DNA from: DVED01 sp963838375
GTDB taxonomy: Bacteria; Cyanobacteriota; Cyanobacteriia; Cyanobacteriales; Geitlerinemataceae
Direction of reading: 5' to 3'
Length of the DNA: 64,000 nucleotides
NCBI GenBank assembly: GCA_963838375.1
Contig: CAWIQY010000015.1
Span: 62,001 to 126,000 of the forward strand
Part shown: one piece after another, positions 51,655 to 60,112 of the stretch
Layout: each line of letters starts with the position of its first letter
Position numbering within the stretch: position 1 is the first letter of the stretch
Notes under the pieces: generated by a model
Told to the model about the DNA's origin: nothing
Databases searched by the model: none
Seen by the model: only the letters and a program-made list of their open reading frames with translations
Made by a program: the position numbers and the translations under genes

Positions 51655-53104
51655 ATGACAGATCTTGGAAATCGGATGAGTACGGCACTGGATGTCGGTT
51701 CGCTTGTCGGTCAAGTTTCGTTTGCTGATTCCGTCAATAGTGGCAACCAGATACGAGATGATTTTTATCGAGTGACGCTCGATCGAAGCAGTCGGCTCAA
51801 TGCTGCTTTTATCAGGAACGGGCAGTCCTGTAGATTTGAGGATTATTCGCGATTTTAATAACAATGATGTTGTTGAATCGGTGAAGCTTTACTAGGATGG
51901 GCTATCATTCAGTCGGCGATGGAGCCGTTGGTGCGGATTTACCTCCTGGAACATACTTTGTGCAGGTCGTTCGTGACATTCTTCTTCTATCAGATGCCAG
52001 AAACGATTATACTCTAAACCTGACCAATACTCCCGTTGGCACATTAACCGTCGATCCGGGAAATCTGATGAGTCAGGCACTGGATCTGGGTTTTCTCAAT
52101 GGTAACCGGACGTTTGCTGATTTTGCTGGAAACGTCGCACTCGATCCTGCTGATTACTATCGTTTTACTCTAGATCGATCTACCGATGTGAGTCTGACCC
52201 TGGCGGGAACGTAGTTCGAGTCTTACCTGATTCGTCTGATTCAGGATCTCAACAACAACAATGTGGTTGAGAGGAACGAAGATGATTGCCAGGGATGACT
52301 CGGGTTTTAGCACTCAGTGCAGTCAGCCCAACTTCCATTAATGCAACTTTACAACCTGGAACTTACTTCGTAGCATCTCGGTACTACGAATTTCACGGAA
52401 GCAACTACACTCTCAACTTCTTCACCCCTGGTGTCACTCCTTTCACCTTCGGTGCCGACGGTCCTTTTTTCAACCTCTCCACCGACTCCGACACCATCAT
52501 CCTAGATGCCGCACAAGTCGGAAACCTCGTCGTTCGAGCCTTAGATGGCGACGATATTGTTCAAGGTTCGGCAGGTAACGATATTGTTGTCGGCAATATC
52601 GGCAACGATCGAATTCTCGGCAATATCGGCGATGATTTTCTCCTCGGGGGTCGCGACAACGATACTATTGAAGGCGGCGTCGGCAACGACTTTGTAACCG
52701 GAAATCGCGGCAACGATATGGTTTACGGAAACGCCGGAAACGACATCGTGCGCGGCGGACAGGACAACGACTCGCTGTTCGGCGGAGAGGGAGACGACCA
52801 ATTATCTGGCGATTTTGGTACGGATGTTCTCACGGGTGAAGCAGGGAACGACTTGTTTATTCTACGATCGAGTACCGCTGCATCGAGTATCGCCGAAGCT
52901 GACATTATTGCTGACTTTACCGCCGGACAAGATGCGATCGCGCTGACCAACGGACTCACATTCGCGGGAATTGCCTTAGATGCGTCCGGTAGCAATACTG
53001 CCATTCGCGAAGTCTCCACGGGACAAATCCTCGGCGTGGTTGCCGGAGTTCAACCTGCGGCTTTGAGTGCAGGTAACTTTGCCACATTGCCAGGGGATTT
53101 TTAG
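51655..53104 (+). pseudogene. RTX-type calcium-binding repeat protein with N-terminal PPC-like domains, broken
   Basis: Probably one secreted protein split by frame breaks and stops. Pieces 51655-51858 and 51897-52214 each carry a pre-peptidase C-like domain (DDFYRVTLDRSSRLNA; PPGTYFVQVV, then DYYRFTLDRSTDVSLTL). After a stop at 52212-52214 the reading continues in another frame from 52286 with a third such domain (LQPGTYFVASRYYEF), then about eight GGxGxDxxx calcium-binding repeats (GSAGNDIVV, GGEGDDQLS, GEAGNDLFI) and a closing segment typical of type I-secreted proteins (ADIIADFTAGQDAIAL). Joined length would be about 480 residues. Confidence 0.7.
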
Positions 53105-53347
53105 CCTGTAGCCGCCTAAAAGCCTAGGGAATTATTCATCCCGGTTTCTCCGTCAATTTCGATTGTCTAAACTCGAAATTTGTCGGAAAAATCGGGTTTT
53201 TGGGGAGATGATTCGCTGCGAAGTGTTTCCCGGATTGTGGCTATCGGTGGCGGTGTGGCAACGGGTTGTCCTGCCGCCACCGATCGTGACGAACGAAAGA
53301 GAAATGCGAAGATAGGGAAAGAAACTCGATCTCCTGCGCCCAACTCC

Positions 53348-54076
53348 ATGCCTTTCCCGAAAGTTCTTCATTCATTCTCCCCCGAACGCTGGCTTGTCCC
53401 GATCGTATTATTCGCCATCTTAACTTTCGGTGCGTTACCGAATTACATCCAAGGAGATTGGTGGAGTGTTCCCCCCCCTGTCACGCAATTAAAACAACTC
53501 AAAGAACTGGCGAAAACAGGAGTGACACTGGCAGGCTGGAAAACAGCTTCTCAAAAAACCGTCGAGTTAGCTTCGGGAAAGTGGGTGATGCAGACACTCG
53601 AAGCTGATGGAACCGAACCGATTGACGAACGCCAGCGTCAAGTCATCTTGCTGCTGCGACCCCAAACCTCCACCACGGGTTCATCGGCGCAACCCCAGGC
53701 AGAATGGGGGGATTTTCGCGCTTTGGGTGGGGGTCAGTCCTGGAAAAGCGATTCTGACCGACGGCTACAGTTTGAAATGGATATAAAAGAAGGTGGACAA
53801 GTTACGATCGAAGCGCGCTTTTTTCGGGCTTGGATTCGATCGCAAACCTACGCCCTTGTCCAGTGGTATGCTTGGTCGGATGGGGGACATCCCGATTTGA
53901 CTCGGTGGTTTTGGGTCGATCGTCAAGCCAGACTGTCCGATCGGCGGATACCTTGGGCGGCTGTATGTCTACTCATCCCCATCGAACCCCTAGGCGATAT
54001 CGAAGCGGTACGACCTTTAGCGGAATCCTTGGGTCAAAAAATTCAAATTTCCGTCATGTCAGTTATTGGTTATTAG
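53348..54076 (+). CDS. cyanoexosortase system-associated protein (EpsI/DUF3485-like)
   Basis: A 242-residue protein from ATG 53348 with one N-terminal membrane helix (WLVPIVLFAILTFGALP) and a periplasmic-facing domain (WKTASQKTVELASGKWVMQ, ILLLRPQT, VQWYAWSDGGHPDLTRWFW). It resembles proteins encoded next to cyanoexosortase, which sorts PEP-CTERM-type proteins and is linked to exopolysaccharide. The exosortase itself is not in the window. The following gene, 81 bases on, is an SLBB polysaccharide exporter, supporting a role in extracellular polymer assembly. An open frame reaches back to 53180 but lacks conservation. The stop codon sits in an STRR array. Confidence 0.65.
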   Translation: MPFPKVLHSFSPERWLVPIVLFAILTFGALPNYIQGDWWSVPPPVTQLKQLKELAKTGVTLAGWKTASQKTVELASGKWVMQTLEADGTEPIDERQRQVILLLRPQTSTTGSSAQPQAEWGDFRALGGGQSWKSDSDRRLQFEMDIKEGGQVTIEARFFRAWIRSQTYALVQWYAWSDGGHPDLTRWFWVDRQARLSDRRIPWAAVCLLIPIEPLGDIEAVRPLAESLGQKIQISVMSVIGY

Positions 54077-54155
54077 TTATGGGTTATTGGTGATGAACGA
54101 CTAGCAACCAGCCACTAGCAACCAGCCACTAGCAACTAGCCACTAGCCAATTACC
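54064..54155. repeat. STRR heptamer array
   Basis: Units of GGTTATT/AGTTATG type, then AGCCACT/AGCAACC type over about 90 bases. It supplies the stop codon of the exosortase-associated gene and ends three bases before the SLBB gene start. Confidence 0.85.
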
Positions 54156-54157
54156 AA

Positions 54158-55768
54158 ATGACGGCAATACGCGATCGAACTCGGAATCAAACTCAACAGC
54201 GAATCTTGAGGCTTCTAGGAGGGATACCCTTGTGTTGGAGTCTCAATGGGGCATTTGTCGCAGCGGTTGCCCAAAATCCGCCGATCGATCGTTCGTCGCT
54301 GCTGCCTCAAGTTCTTCAGTCCATCGAACTCCAGCAACAGATTACCGCTGCCACCCTCAAGCGACAACTGATTACGCCATTGCCATACTCCCAAGCAGTC
54401 CCGCCGCCATTGCCACTCCCCCCAGTTTCTCCACCCATTCCCCCGAAAGAAACCGCCCTCGATCCCCGATGGAACCAGTATCAACTCGGTGCCGGAGATA
54501 CCATTTTCATTCAAGTCGAACCCCCCTTTCAAGATCTGAGTTTTCAAAGTACCCTTTCTCCAGAAGGAACGATCGTTGTCCCCTTAGCCGGATCGCTCAA
54601 TTTAGAAGACTTCAGCCCCAACGAAGCCGCTGCCGCCATCCAGGCGCAACTCAACCGTTTTGTGGTCGAACCCGTCGTTTCCGTCACCCTCCTCGCCCAG
54701 CGTCCCGCACAAGCCACAATCTCTGGAGAAGTGCTGCGACCGGGATTTTATCCGCTTCCTGCCAATACCACCCCTTCTTCAGCGATTCTAGCGGCAGGCG
54801 GTGCGACTCGAGAAGCCGATTTGCGACAAGTCTTCGTCCGTCGCACCCTTCCCAACGGTACGGTTTTGCAGCGGCAGATCGATCTCTACACCCCTCTCCG
54901 TCAAGGGATCGCCGTTCCCGAGTTCAACCTCCAAGACGGGGATGCGATCGTCGTTTCCCAACGACAAACCGACTTCAATGCCGAATACGATCGTGAATTT
55001 ATCGATCGTCTCACCCTCACCGCCCCTCCACAAGTCCCGTTAGAAATTACCGTGGTTGGGGAGGTGGCGCGACCGGGATTTTACCCGGTTTCTGCCTTGC
55101 CACCTCCCGATCTCGCCCAAGCCATCCTGGCAGCCGGAGGATCGCGAGTGACTGCCAATTTACGACAAATCCTCGTCCGTCGTACCCTGATTGACGGATC
55201 GAGGGTTGAAGAAACGATCGATCTATTTACACCGTTGCTCGAAGGCGCACCCTTACCGGATTTTCGCTTGGAAGATGGCGATGTTGTGGTCGTTCCCACC
55301 CTAGATATCACCGATCGAGATGAATACGACAGGCAACTGGCTGCCCGTTCTACCCTCGCCCAGCAGCAAATTCGCGTTCGTCTTCTCAGCTATGCTTCCG
55401 GCGGCGGACAGAGTGCGGTGGGCGGCGCCTTTAATATTCTCAACTTACCCAATACGAGTACTCTCCTAGATGCCTTACAAGGGGTTCCCCTGAGTCAAGC
55501 CGATCTCGATAGCATCGCGGTGATTCGTTTCGACGAAGAACTCGGACGTGCCATCACCCAAGAGTTCGATGCTAAAGCTGCCATGCAGGGCGATCCCACC
55601 CAAAATATCTTGCTGCAAGATAATGATGTCATCGTCGTCAATCGCAATACGATCGCCAAAGTCAGTTACATTCTCAATACCGTCACTCAGCCATTCCGAG
55701 ATGTGCTGGGATTCTTGCTCTTTTTCGATCGGCTCCAGCGCAGTGCGGAAAACCTTTTCGGACCTTAG
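54158..55768 (+). CDS. polysaccharide export protein with SLBB repeats (Wza-like)
   Basis: A 536-residue envelope protein. A signal or anchor helix lies near residues 17-38 (LRLLGGIPLCWSLNGAF), then a proline-rich spacer (about 75-105), a polysaccharide export domain (YQLGAGDTIFIQVEPP, about 108-185) and two SLBB domains (ISGEVLRPGFYPLP near 190; VVGEVARPGFYPVS near 307) each followed by the same RQxxVRRTLxxGxxxxxxIDLxTPL pattern, so the pair arose by internal duplication. A C-terminal hydrophobic segment (FRDVLGFLLFF) may cross the outer membrane as in Wza. Follows the exosortase-associated gene. Confidence 0.88.
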   Translation: MTAIRDRTRNQTQQRILRLLGGIPLCWSLNGAFVAAVAQNPPIDRSSLLPQVLQSIELQQQITAATLKRQLITPLPYSQAVPPPLPLPPVSPPIPPKETALDPRWNQYQLGAGDTIFIQVEPPFQDLSFQSTLSPEGTIVVPLAGSLNLEDFSPNEAAAAIQAQLNRFVVEPVVSVTLLAQRPAQATISGEVLRPGFYPLPANTTPSSAILAAGGATREADLRQVFVRRTLPNGTVLQRQIDLYTPLRQGIAVPEFNLQDGDAIVVSQRQTDFNAEYDREFIDRLTLTAPPQVPLEITVVGEVARPGFYPVSALPPPDLAQAILAAGGSRVTANLRQILVRRTLIDGSRVEETIDLFTPLLEGAPLPDFRLEDGDVVVVPTLDITDRDEYDRQLAARSTLAQQQIRVRLLSYASGGGQSAVGGAFNILNLPNTSTLLDALQGVPLSQADLDSIAVIRFDEELGRAITQEFDAKAAMQGDPTQNILLQDNDVIVVNRNTIAKVSYILNTVTQPFRDVLGFLLFFDRLQRSAENLFGP

Positions 55769-56396
55769 TCGGGTTCCGCGCCTTTGGGCGATAATTGATG
55801 GGTAAAAGAAAATCTATAGAAAATTTATAGCGGACGAATGGAATTCACGCCGACAGAAACACTCGTCCACCCGCGCAGACCAGGTTTTAACCGCTTGTAC
55901 CTTTCGTTTTTGGGTCGCCTAAGCTCGAGCATCTTGCTGTTTGAACTGAGGCGATCTTTAACATCTTTGCATATGCAATGGCAAGCTTTGTACCTAAATT
56001 TTACACTCATGGCACGAGCTTTATCTAACCATTACCCAATACACTTGTGACACTTGTTAGAGTGTCATTAAGGTCGGATTGATATCTGGCACAAGCCGAT
56101 AATTTGGGAAGTCGTAAGGGTTGGGTAACGATCGGCTTTTGGGCGAACCCGAACCCAACACTCTAGATCGAACCTGAACTAAATCTAAAGATTAGGGCTT
56201 CCCAGAGCAAACAACAGCAACTCTCATTTTACGATTAAAAGAGAGCCGATCGGCTGTTAGGCTGGTGGAGTTAAAATCTCTAGGATCGATCCGTTATCGC
56301 CCGATTGTGGAAAATTCGGGTTCGAGAATGTAAGTTTGACGGGTATGCAAGTTCGACATTTATCAGCTAACACAGCATTTATGAGAGTGAGTACCC
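55769..56396. other. long intergenic region with a dispersed repeat
   Basis: About 630 bases. 55834-55894 is a short copy of the dispersed repeat family (GGAATTCACGCCGACAGAAA, ...GGTTTTAACCGC). The rest holds no recognisable gene; 56220-56260 has some self-complementarity (GAGCCGATCGGCT) and could be a small RNA or leader, but nothing supports that strongly. Confidence 0.5.
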
Positions 56397-56660
56397 ATGA
56401 AACACCCCAATATGACCGCCCAAAAAGATTCTCGATCGTTAACGAATTGTGAAGTCAACTTGACAGAAATGTCTTACGAGTTTCGCACTTCTCTCAATAC
56501 CATTCTCATGTCTGTCGAACTGCTCGAAACCCAAAAAGCTTCGGGTAAAGATACTGGATCGACCCGCTATCTACAACAAATCCGCTCTGCCGTAGACAAA
56601 ATGAATGATGTTCTCGATGAGAGATTAGATCTTCATTCCACGGCTTCCTCCTGCACTTAA
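56397..56660 (+). CDS. stand-alone HisKA-like domain with Tyr in place of the phospho-His
   Basis: An 87-residue protein. Residues 22-75 (VNLTEMSYEFRTSLNTILMS, VELLETQ, YLQQIRSAVDKMND) resemble the dimerisation helices of a sensor kinase of the SHEFRTPL type, but the His is Y27 and Pro is Ser. There is no ATPase domain and the frame stops at 56660. It may be a dimer-forming interference protein for a kinase or just a truncated gene. Long non-coding DNA on its 5' side; no partner nearby. Confidence 0.55.
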   Translation: MKHPNMTAQKDSRSLTNCEVNLTEMSYEFRTSLNTILMSVELLETQKASGKDTGSTRYLQQIRSAVDKMNDVLDERLDLHSTASSCT

Positions 56661-56837
56661 ATTCAGGAGGGATTCGTCCAATTTCAAGCGGCTTCCCCAT
56701 CGAGTTTAGATGAGGAAGGTGCAACCTAAAAAAGACAACCCGGTACGAGTAAAAACCCTGGAAAAACGATCGTTTTCTCTTGGGTTTTCGCCGATCGAAG
56801 GTCTGGATCTGGACTGAATCTTTAATTCTCTGGAGAT

Positions 56838-57179
56838 TTAATTAACTCGTTCAATAGTGATGGTTAACCGGGCAACCAACGCTCCAATGGCACCAATGGC
56901 GGCTAGAATAGGCGCAAGGGTCACAGCGATCGCCCCACCGACAATGCCAACAGTCATGGGAATTTCAATTAAGGTATGACCGGCTTCATTTTTGAGGGTA
57001 ATCCGACGGATATTACCCTGATGAATTAGTTCTTTAATTTTTGTGACAACAGTATCTCCATCAATCTGAAATTCTTCGACCCGAATCTTTTCTGTTGTGT
57101 CCACTTGAGCATCAACAGGCGTGACAGGGATTGGCTCTTGGAACTCAGGAATCTTAGGACTATCGATGGGTTCGCTCAT
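56838..57179 (-). CDS. DUF4342 protein
   Basis: A 113-residue protein. An acidic disordered leader (residues 1-35) precedes the domain: VEEFQIDGDTVVTKIKELIH, RRITLKNEAGHTLIEIPMTV and a glycine/alanine-rich hydrophobic helix pair (GIVGGAIAVTLAPILAAIGA). DUF4342 proteins are small membrane-associated proteins of unknown role; the hydrophobic end suggests membrane contact. Separate transcription unit, about 140 bases upstream of which yvcK ends on the same strand's opposite side. Confidence 0.8.
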   Translation of the reverse strand: MSEPIDSPKIPEFQEPIPVTPVDAQVDTTEKIRVEEFQIDGDTVVTKIKELIHQGNIRRITLKNEAGHTLIEIPMTVGIVGGAIAVTLAPILAAIGAIGALVARLTITIERVN

Positions 57180-57317
57180 TTTGGCTATCTTCCTTTCTTC
57201 GATACGAGTTTTGGATGAGGTCTCAGCTTAAAGCCCTTGGAGTTTGTTAAGTGAGCGAGGGCGATCGCTCAATCGGGATAGGCTGAACACCGATCTGTAA
57301 AATGCCGACTCTGCTTT

Positions 57318-58703
57318 CTATGATAAACCCAAATCCTGCACGCGCTTGTACCAACGCATGACGACTCGAGCGAGACGTCCGGAGTTGTGGCGGACGACCC
57401 CCGAGTCATCTTCCCACATGACGATCGCAGACAACACCTGACGATCGAGTTTTGCGATCTCTTCGAGATCTAACGCCACCGGATGACTTTGCTGCTGCGC
57501 GTAGCGAATCAGGGATCTTGCCGAAGGTTGACTTTTCTCCACCAGTACCGTGTCGAATAGAGAATAACCGCAAGCTGCGTCGATCGCCCGAATGTGATCG
57601 GCTACACTGTAATCTTGAGTTTCTCCCGGCTGAGTCATGATGTTGCAGATATAGATGCAGGGAATCCGGGTTTTCTCGTCGGCAAGACAAGTGCGGCGGG
57701 CGATAGCTGCGGTAATTTCCGGCACTAACAAATTGGGAATGACGCTAGTATAGAGACTTCCCGGACCGATGACGATGACTTCAGCCTCTTCGATCGCCTC
57801 GAGAACTTTCGGCAATGCTGGGGGATTAGCGGGATGGCAACCAATCGTGGTAATTTTACCCCCGGCTTCCGTAATTTTAGACTCTCCCTCAACTCGGCGA
57901 CCATCCTCCAACTGCGCCCACAGTCGCACGTCGCACGGGGTAGCAGGCAGCACTTGTCCCCGAATTGCCAACACCCGAGAACTTGCGGCAATGGCACGTT
58001 CCAAATCCCCCGTCACCTCAGTCATCGCCGTCAAAAACAAATTGCCGAAACTGTGACCCGTCAACCCCTCACCCGATCGAAAGCGATACTGAAATAACTC
58101 GGTAACTAACTTTTCTTCATCGGCGAGTGCCGCCATGCAGTTGCGAATATCCCCCGGTGGTAACACCCCCATTTCCCGGCGCAACCGTCCCGACGAGCCG
58201 CCATCGTCCGCCACCGTCACCACTGCCGTAATATTGGCACTGTAGCCTTTTAACCCCCGCAGCAAGGTAGACAATCCCGTCCCTCCTCCGATCGCAACGA
58301 TCTTCGGACCGCGGTGCAGGCGTCGATGCGTCAGCAACTTATCGACCAACTCTTCATCCCCGTCAGAGTTCAAAGCGGCTTCAATTTCCCCAAAAGAGCG
58401 AGTTTGTCCCCAAAAAATCAACCCAATTCCTAAGATTAAGACCAGCGGACCGCTAATATAACTCGGCACCAAGCTCGTCACTCCCGCCAACACATTTCTC
58501 ACCAACCGAATGAAGTTGTAAACTGGGGTCTGGTTTGTCCAAATGGCTAATCCCAGACTGGTGAGCAAAACCCCCCCGGCACTCAGGAGAAACCAGCGTT
58601 TGACCGACAAACCTGGAGACATCCATTTAAACCACTGATTGACTCGGTGGGGAGCACGGCGGCGGTATCTGCGAATTTTGAGAGTTTTAAAAATTTGTTT
58701 CAT
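57318..58703 (-). CDS. YvcK/CofD-like gluconeogenesis factor family protein, membrane-anchored
   Basis: About 461 residues from ATG 58703. Two N-terminal hydrophobic helices (FLLSAGGVLLTSLGLAIW near residue 35; ISGPLVLILGIGLIFWG near 80) anchor a CofD-like domain: KIVAIGGGTGLSTLLRGLKG, TVADDGGSSGRLRREMGVLP, GDIRNCMAALAD, and IGPGSLYTSVIPNLLV. In Bacillus YvcK binds UDP-GlcNAc and is needed for growth on gluconeogenic carbon and for cell shape. The extra membrane helices are a feature of the cyanobacterial form. The longer frame to 58763 adds no conserved residues. Confidence 0.85.
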   Translation of the reverse strand: MKQIFKTLKIRRYRRRAPHRVNQWFKWMSPGLSVKRWFLLSAGGVLLTSLGLAIWTNQTPVYNFIRLVRNVLAGVTSLVPSYISGPLVLILGIGLIFWGQTRSFGEIEAALNSDGDEELVDKLLTHRRLHRGPKIVAIGGGTGLSTLLRGLKGYSANITAVVTVADDGGSSGRLRREMGVLPPGDIRNCMAALADEEKLVTELFQYRFRSGEGLTGHSFGNLFLTAMTEVTGDLERAIAASSRVLAIRGQVLPATPCDVRLWAQLEDGRRVEGESKITEAGGKITTIGCHPANPPALPKVLEAIEEAEVIVIGPGSLYTSVIPNLLVPEITAAIARRTCLADEKTRIPCIYICNIMTQPGETQDYSVADHIRAIDAACGYSLFDTVLVEKSQPSARSLIRYAQQQSHPVALDLEEIAKLDRQVLSAIVMWEDDSGVVRHNSGRLARVVMRWYKRVQDLGLS

Positions 58704-59178
58704 AATGACGATCGTAATACCCTTTGGGAAAGGGGTTCTAGCCCCCCTACCGCTGACACGCAACTCGTCCCGGCAGCCGCGACGATCTCCTACAATCCTA
58801 TAAATCGATCGAATGCAGGAGACTGGAAACCACGGTTTTCCGGGAAATTTGAGGGTTTAGGGGGGCGAGATCTGGGATTTTGAGGTTAAAAGCCCCAGCT
58901 CGATTTACGCTGTAGCTACTGCCCCCCAGGGCTGAAATAGCCTCCGATCGTTTTTGCCCTCTTCCCTCTTTCAAGAGTGTCTCCCAGGTTGCCCGGTCTT
59001 ACTTTTTCCTGACGCCGGAACTTGTAGTCGGAAAGATCGGTCGAAGTCGGGACGGCATCAGGGCTAGAGAAGTTGACAACTGTGAAAACAAAACAGCCTT
59101 AGTATCAAAGGACGGGGTTTCCACCCACATTTTCTGATGACTCAGTCTAAAGTGGCAAATTAGAAGTCTGGTGATTTT
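58704..59178. other. intergenic region, divergent promoters expected
   Basis: About 475 bases between yvcK and the MlaF-like gene. Nothing beyond promoter space was recognised; a frame at 58999 on the minus strand has no family resemblance. Confidence 0.4.
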
Positions 59179-59970
59179 ATGGCAGAACCCTTGATCGAAC
59201 TCAGAGGAATTTCTAAAACCTTTGGCTCCCAAGCGATCCTCGATGGCATCGATTTGACGATCTATCGAGGAGAAGCACTGGCATTAATCGGACCGTCGGG
59301 AACGGGAAAATCTACGGCTTTGAGGATTATTGCTGGATTGCTCGCACCCGATGCGGGGGAAATTTATCTCAAAGGAGAGCGTCGCATCGGGTTAATTGAA
59401 GATGGCAAAGATCCGATCGGGATTGGTATGGTGTTTCAGCAAGCTGCATTGTTCGACTCGTTAACTGTAGATGAAAATGTGGGCTTCGTGCTGTACCAAC
59501 ATTCTCAGCTCCCCAAAGCTAAAATTAGAGAATTGGTCGAGTACAGTCTCGATCGTGTGGGGTTGTCGGGGAAGGCTCATCTCTATCCGGCGGAGTTATC
59601 CGGCGGGATGCGCAAACGAGTCAGTTTTGCTCGCGCAATTATGGCTAATCCCGAAGATCCGACAACACAACCGGAAGTATTATTGTACGACGAACCGACT
59701 GCCGGATTAGACCCGATCGCCTCGACGGTAATCGAGGATTTGATTCGCCAACTCCACAGCCGCGAAAACAGCATCTGTCAAACCTACGTGATGGTGACTC
59801 ACCAAGACAGTACCATTCGCCGCACCGCCGATCGAGTAATCTTTCTTCATCAAGGGAAAGTCAGTTGGGAAGGCAACCTTCACGACTTTGACACCACCGA
59901 CAATCCCCTCGTCAAACAGTTTCGCACCGGGAGCGTTACCGGACCGATTCAGGTGGGACGAGAGCGGTGA
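59179..59970 (+). CDS. MlaF/TtgA-like ABC transporter ATP-binding protein
   Basis: A 263-residue single ATPase of the MCE lipid-transport type. Walker A is IGPSGTGKST (near residue 38), Q-loop FQQAALFDSLTV, signature ELSGGMRKRVSFARA, Walker B LLYDEPTAGLDP and the switch His in VMVTHQD. FDSLTVDENV is characteristic of MlaF relatives rather than sugar importers. The MlaD-like gene follows after 142 bases; the MlaE permease gene is not in the window. Together they should move phospholipids or other lipids between inner membrane and the outer membrane or thylakoid. Confidence 0.87.
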   Translation: MAEPLIELRGISKTFGSQAILDGIDLTIYRGEALALIGPSGTGKSTALRIIAGLLAPDAGEIYLKGERRIGLIEDGKDPIGIGMVFQQAALFDSLTVDENVGFVLYQHSQLPKAKIRELVEYSLDRVGLSGKAHLYPAELSGGMRKRVSFARAIMANPEDPTTQPEVLLYDEPTAGLDPIASTVIEDLIRQLHSRENSICQTYVMVTHQDSTIRRTADRVIFLHQGKVSWEGNLHDFDTTDNPLVKQFRTGSVTGPIQVGRER

Positions 59971-60112
59971 TTCGAGGAGTTGCAGGAGAAGATCGCCGTG
60001 CACTACACAAGCCACAAGCCACTAGCCATTAACCATTAACAATGAATCGTCTAAAATAAGTATCTTGCCAAAGCAGCCATCAGGTTAAACCCAATCAGAT
60101 TGAGGAAAAATT

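Noticed and set aside
53180..53347. N-terminal extension of the exosortase-associated protein
   Set aside because: Open frame but low-complexity, not membrane-like, and open on both strands; the helix follows the ATG at 53348.
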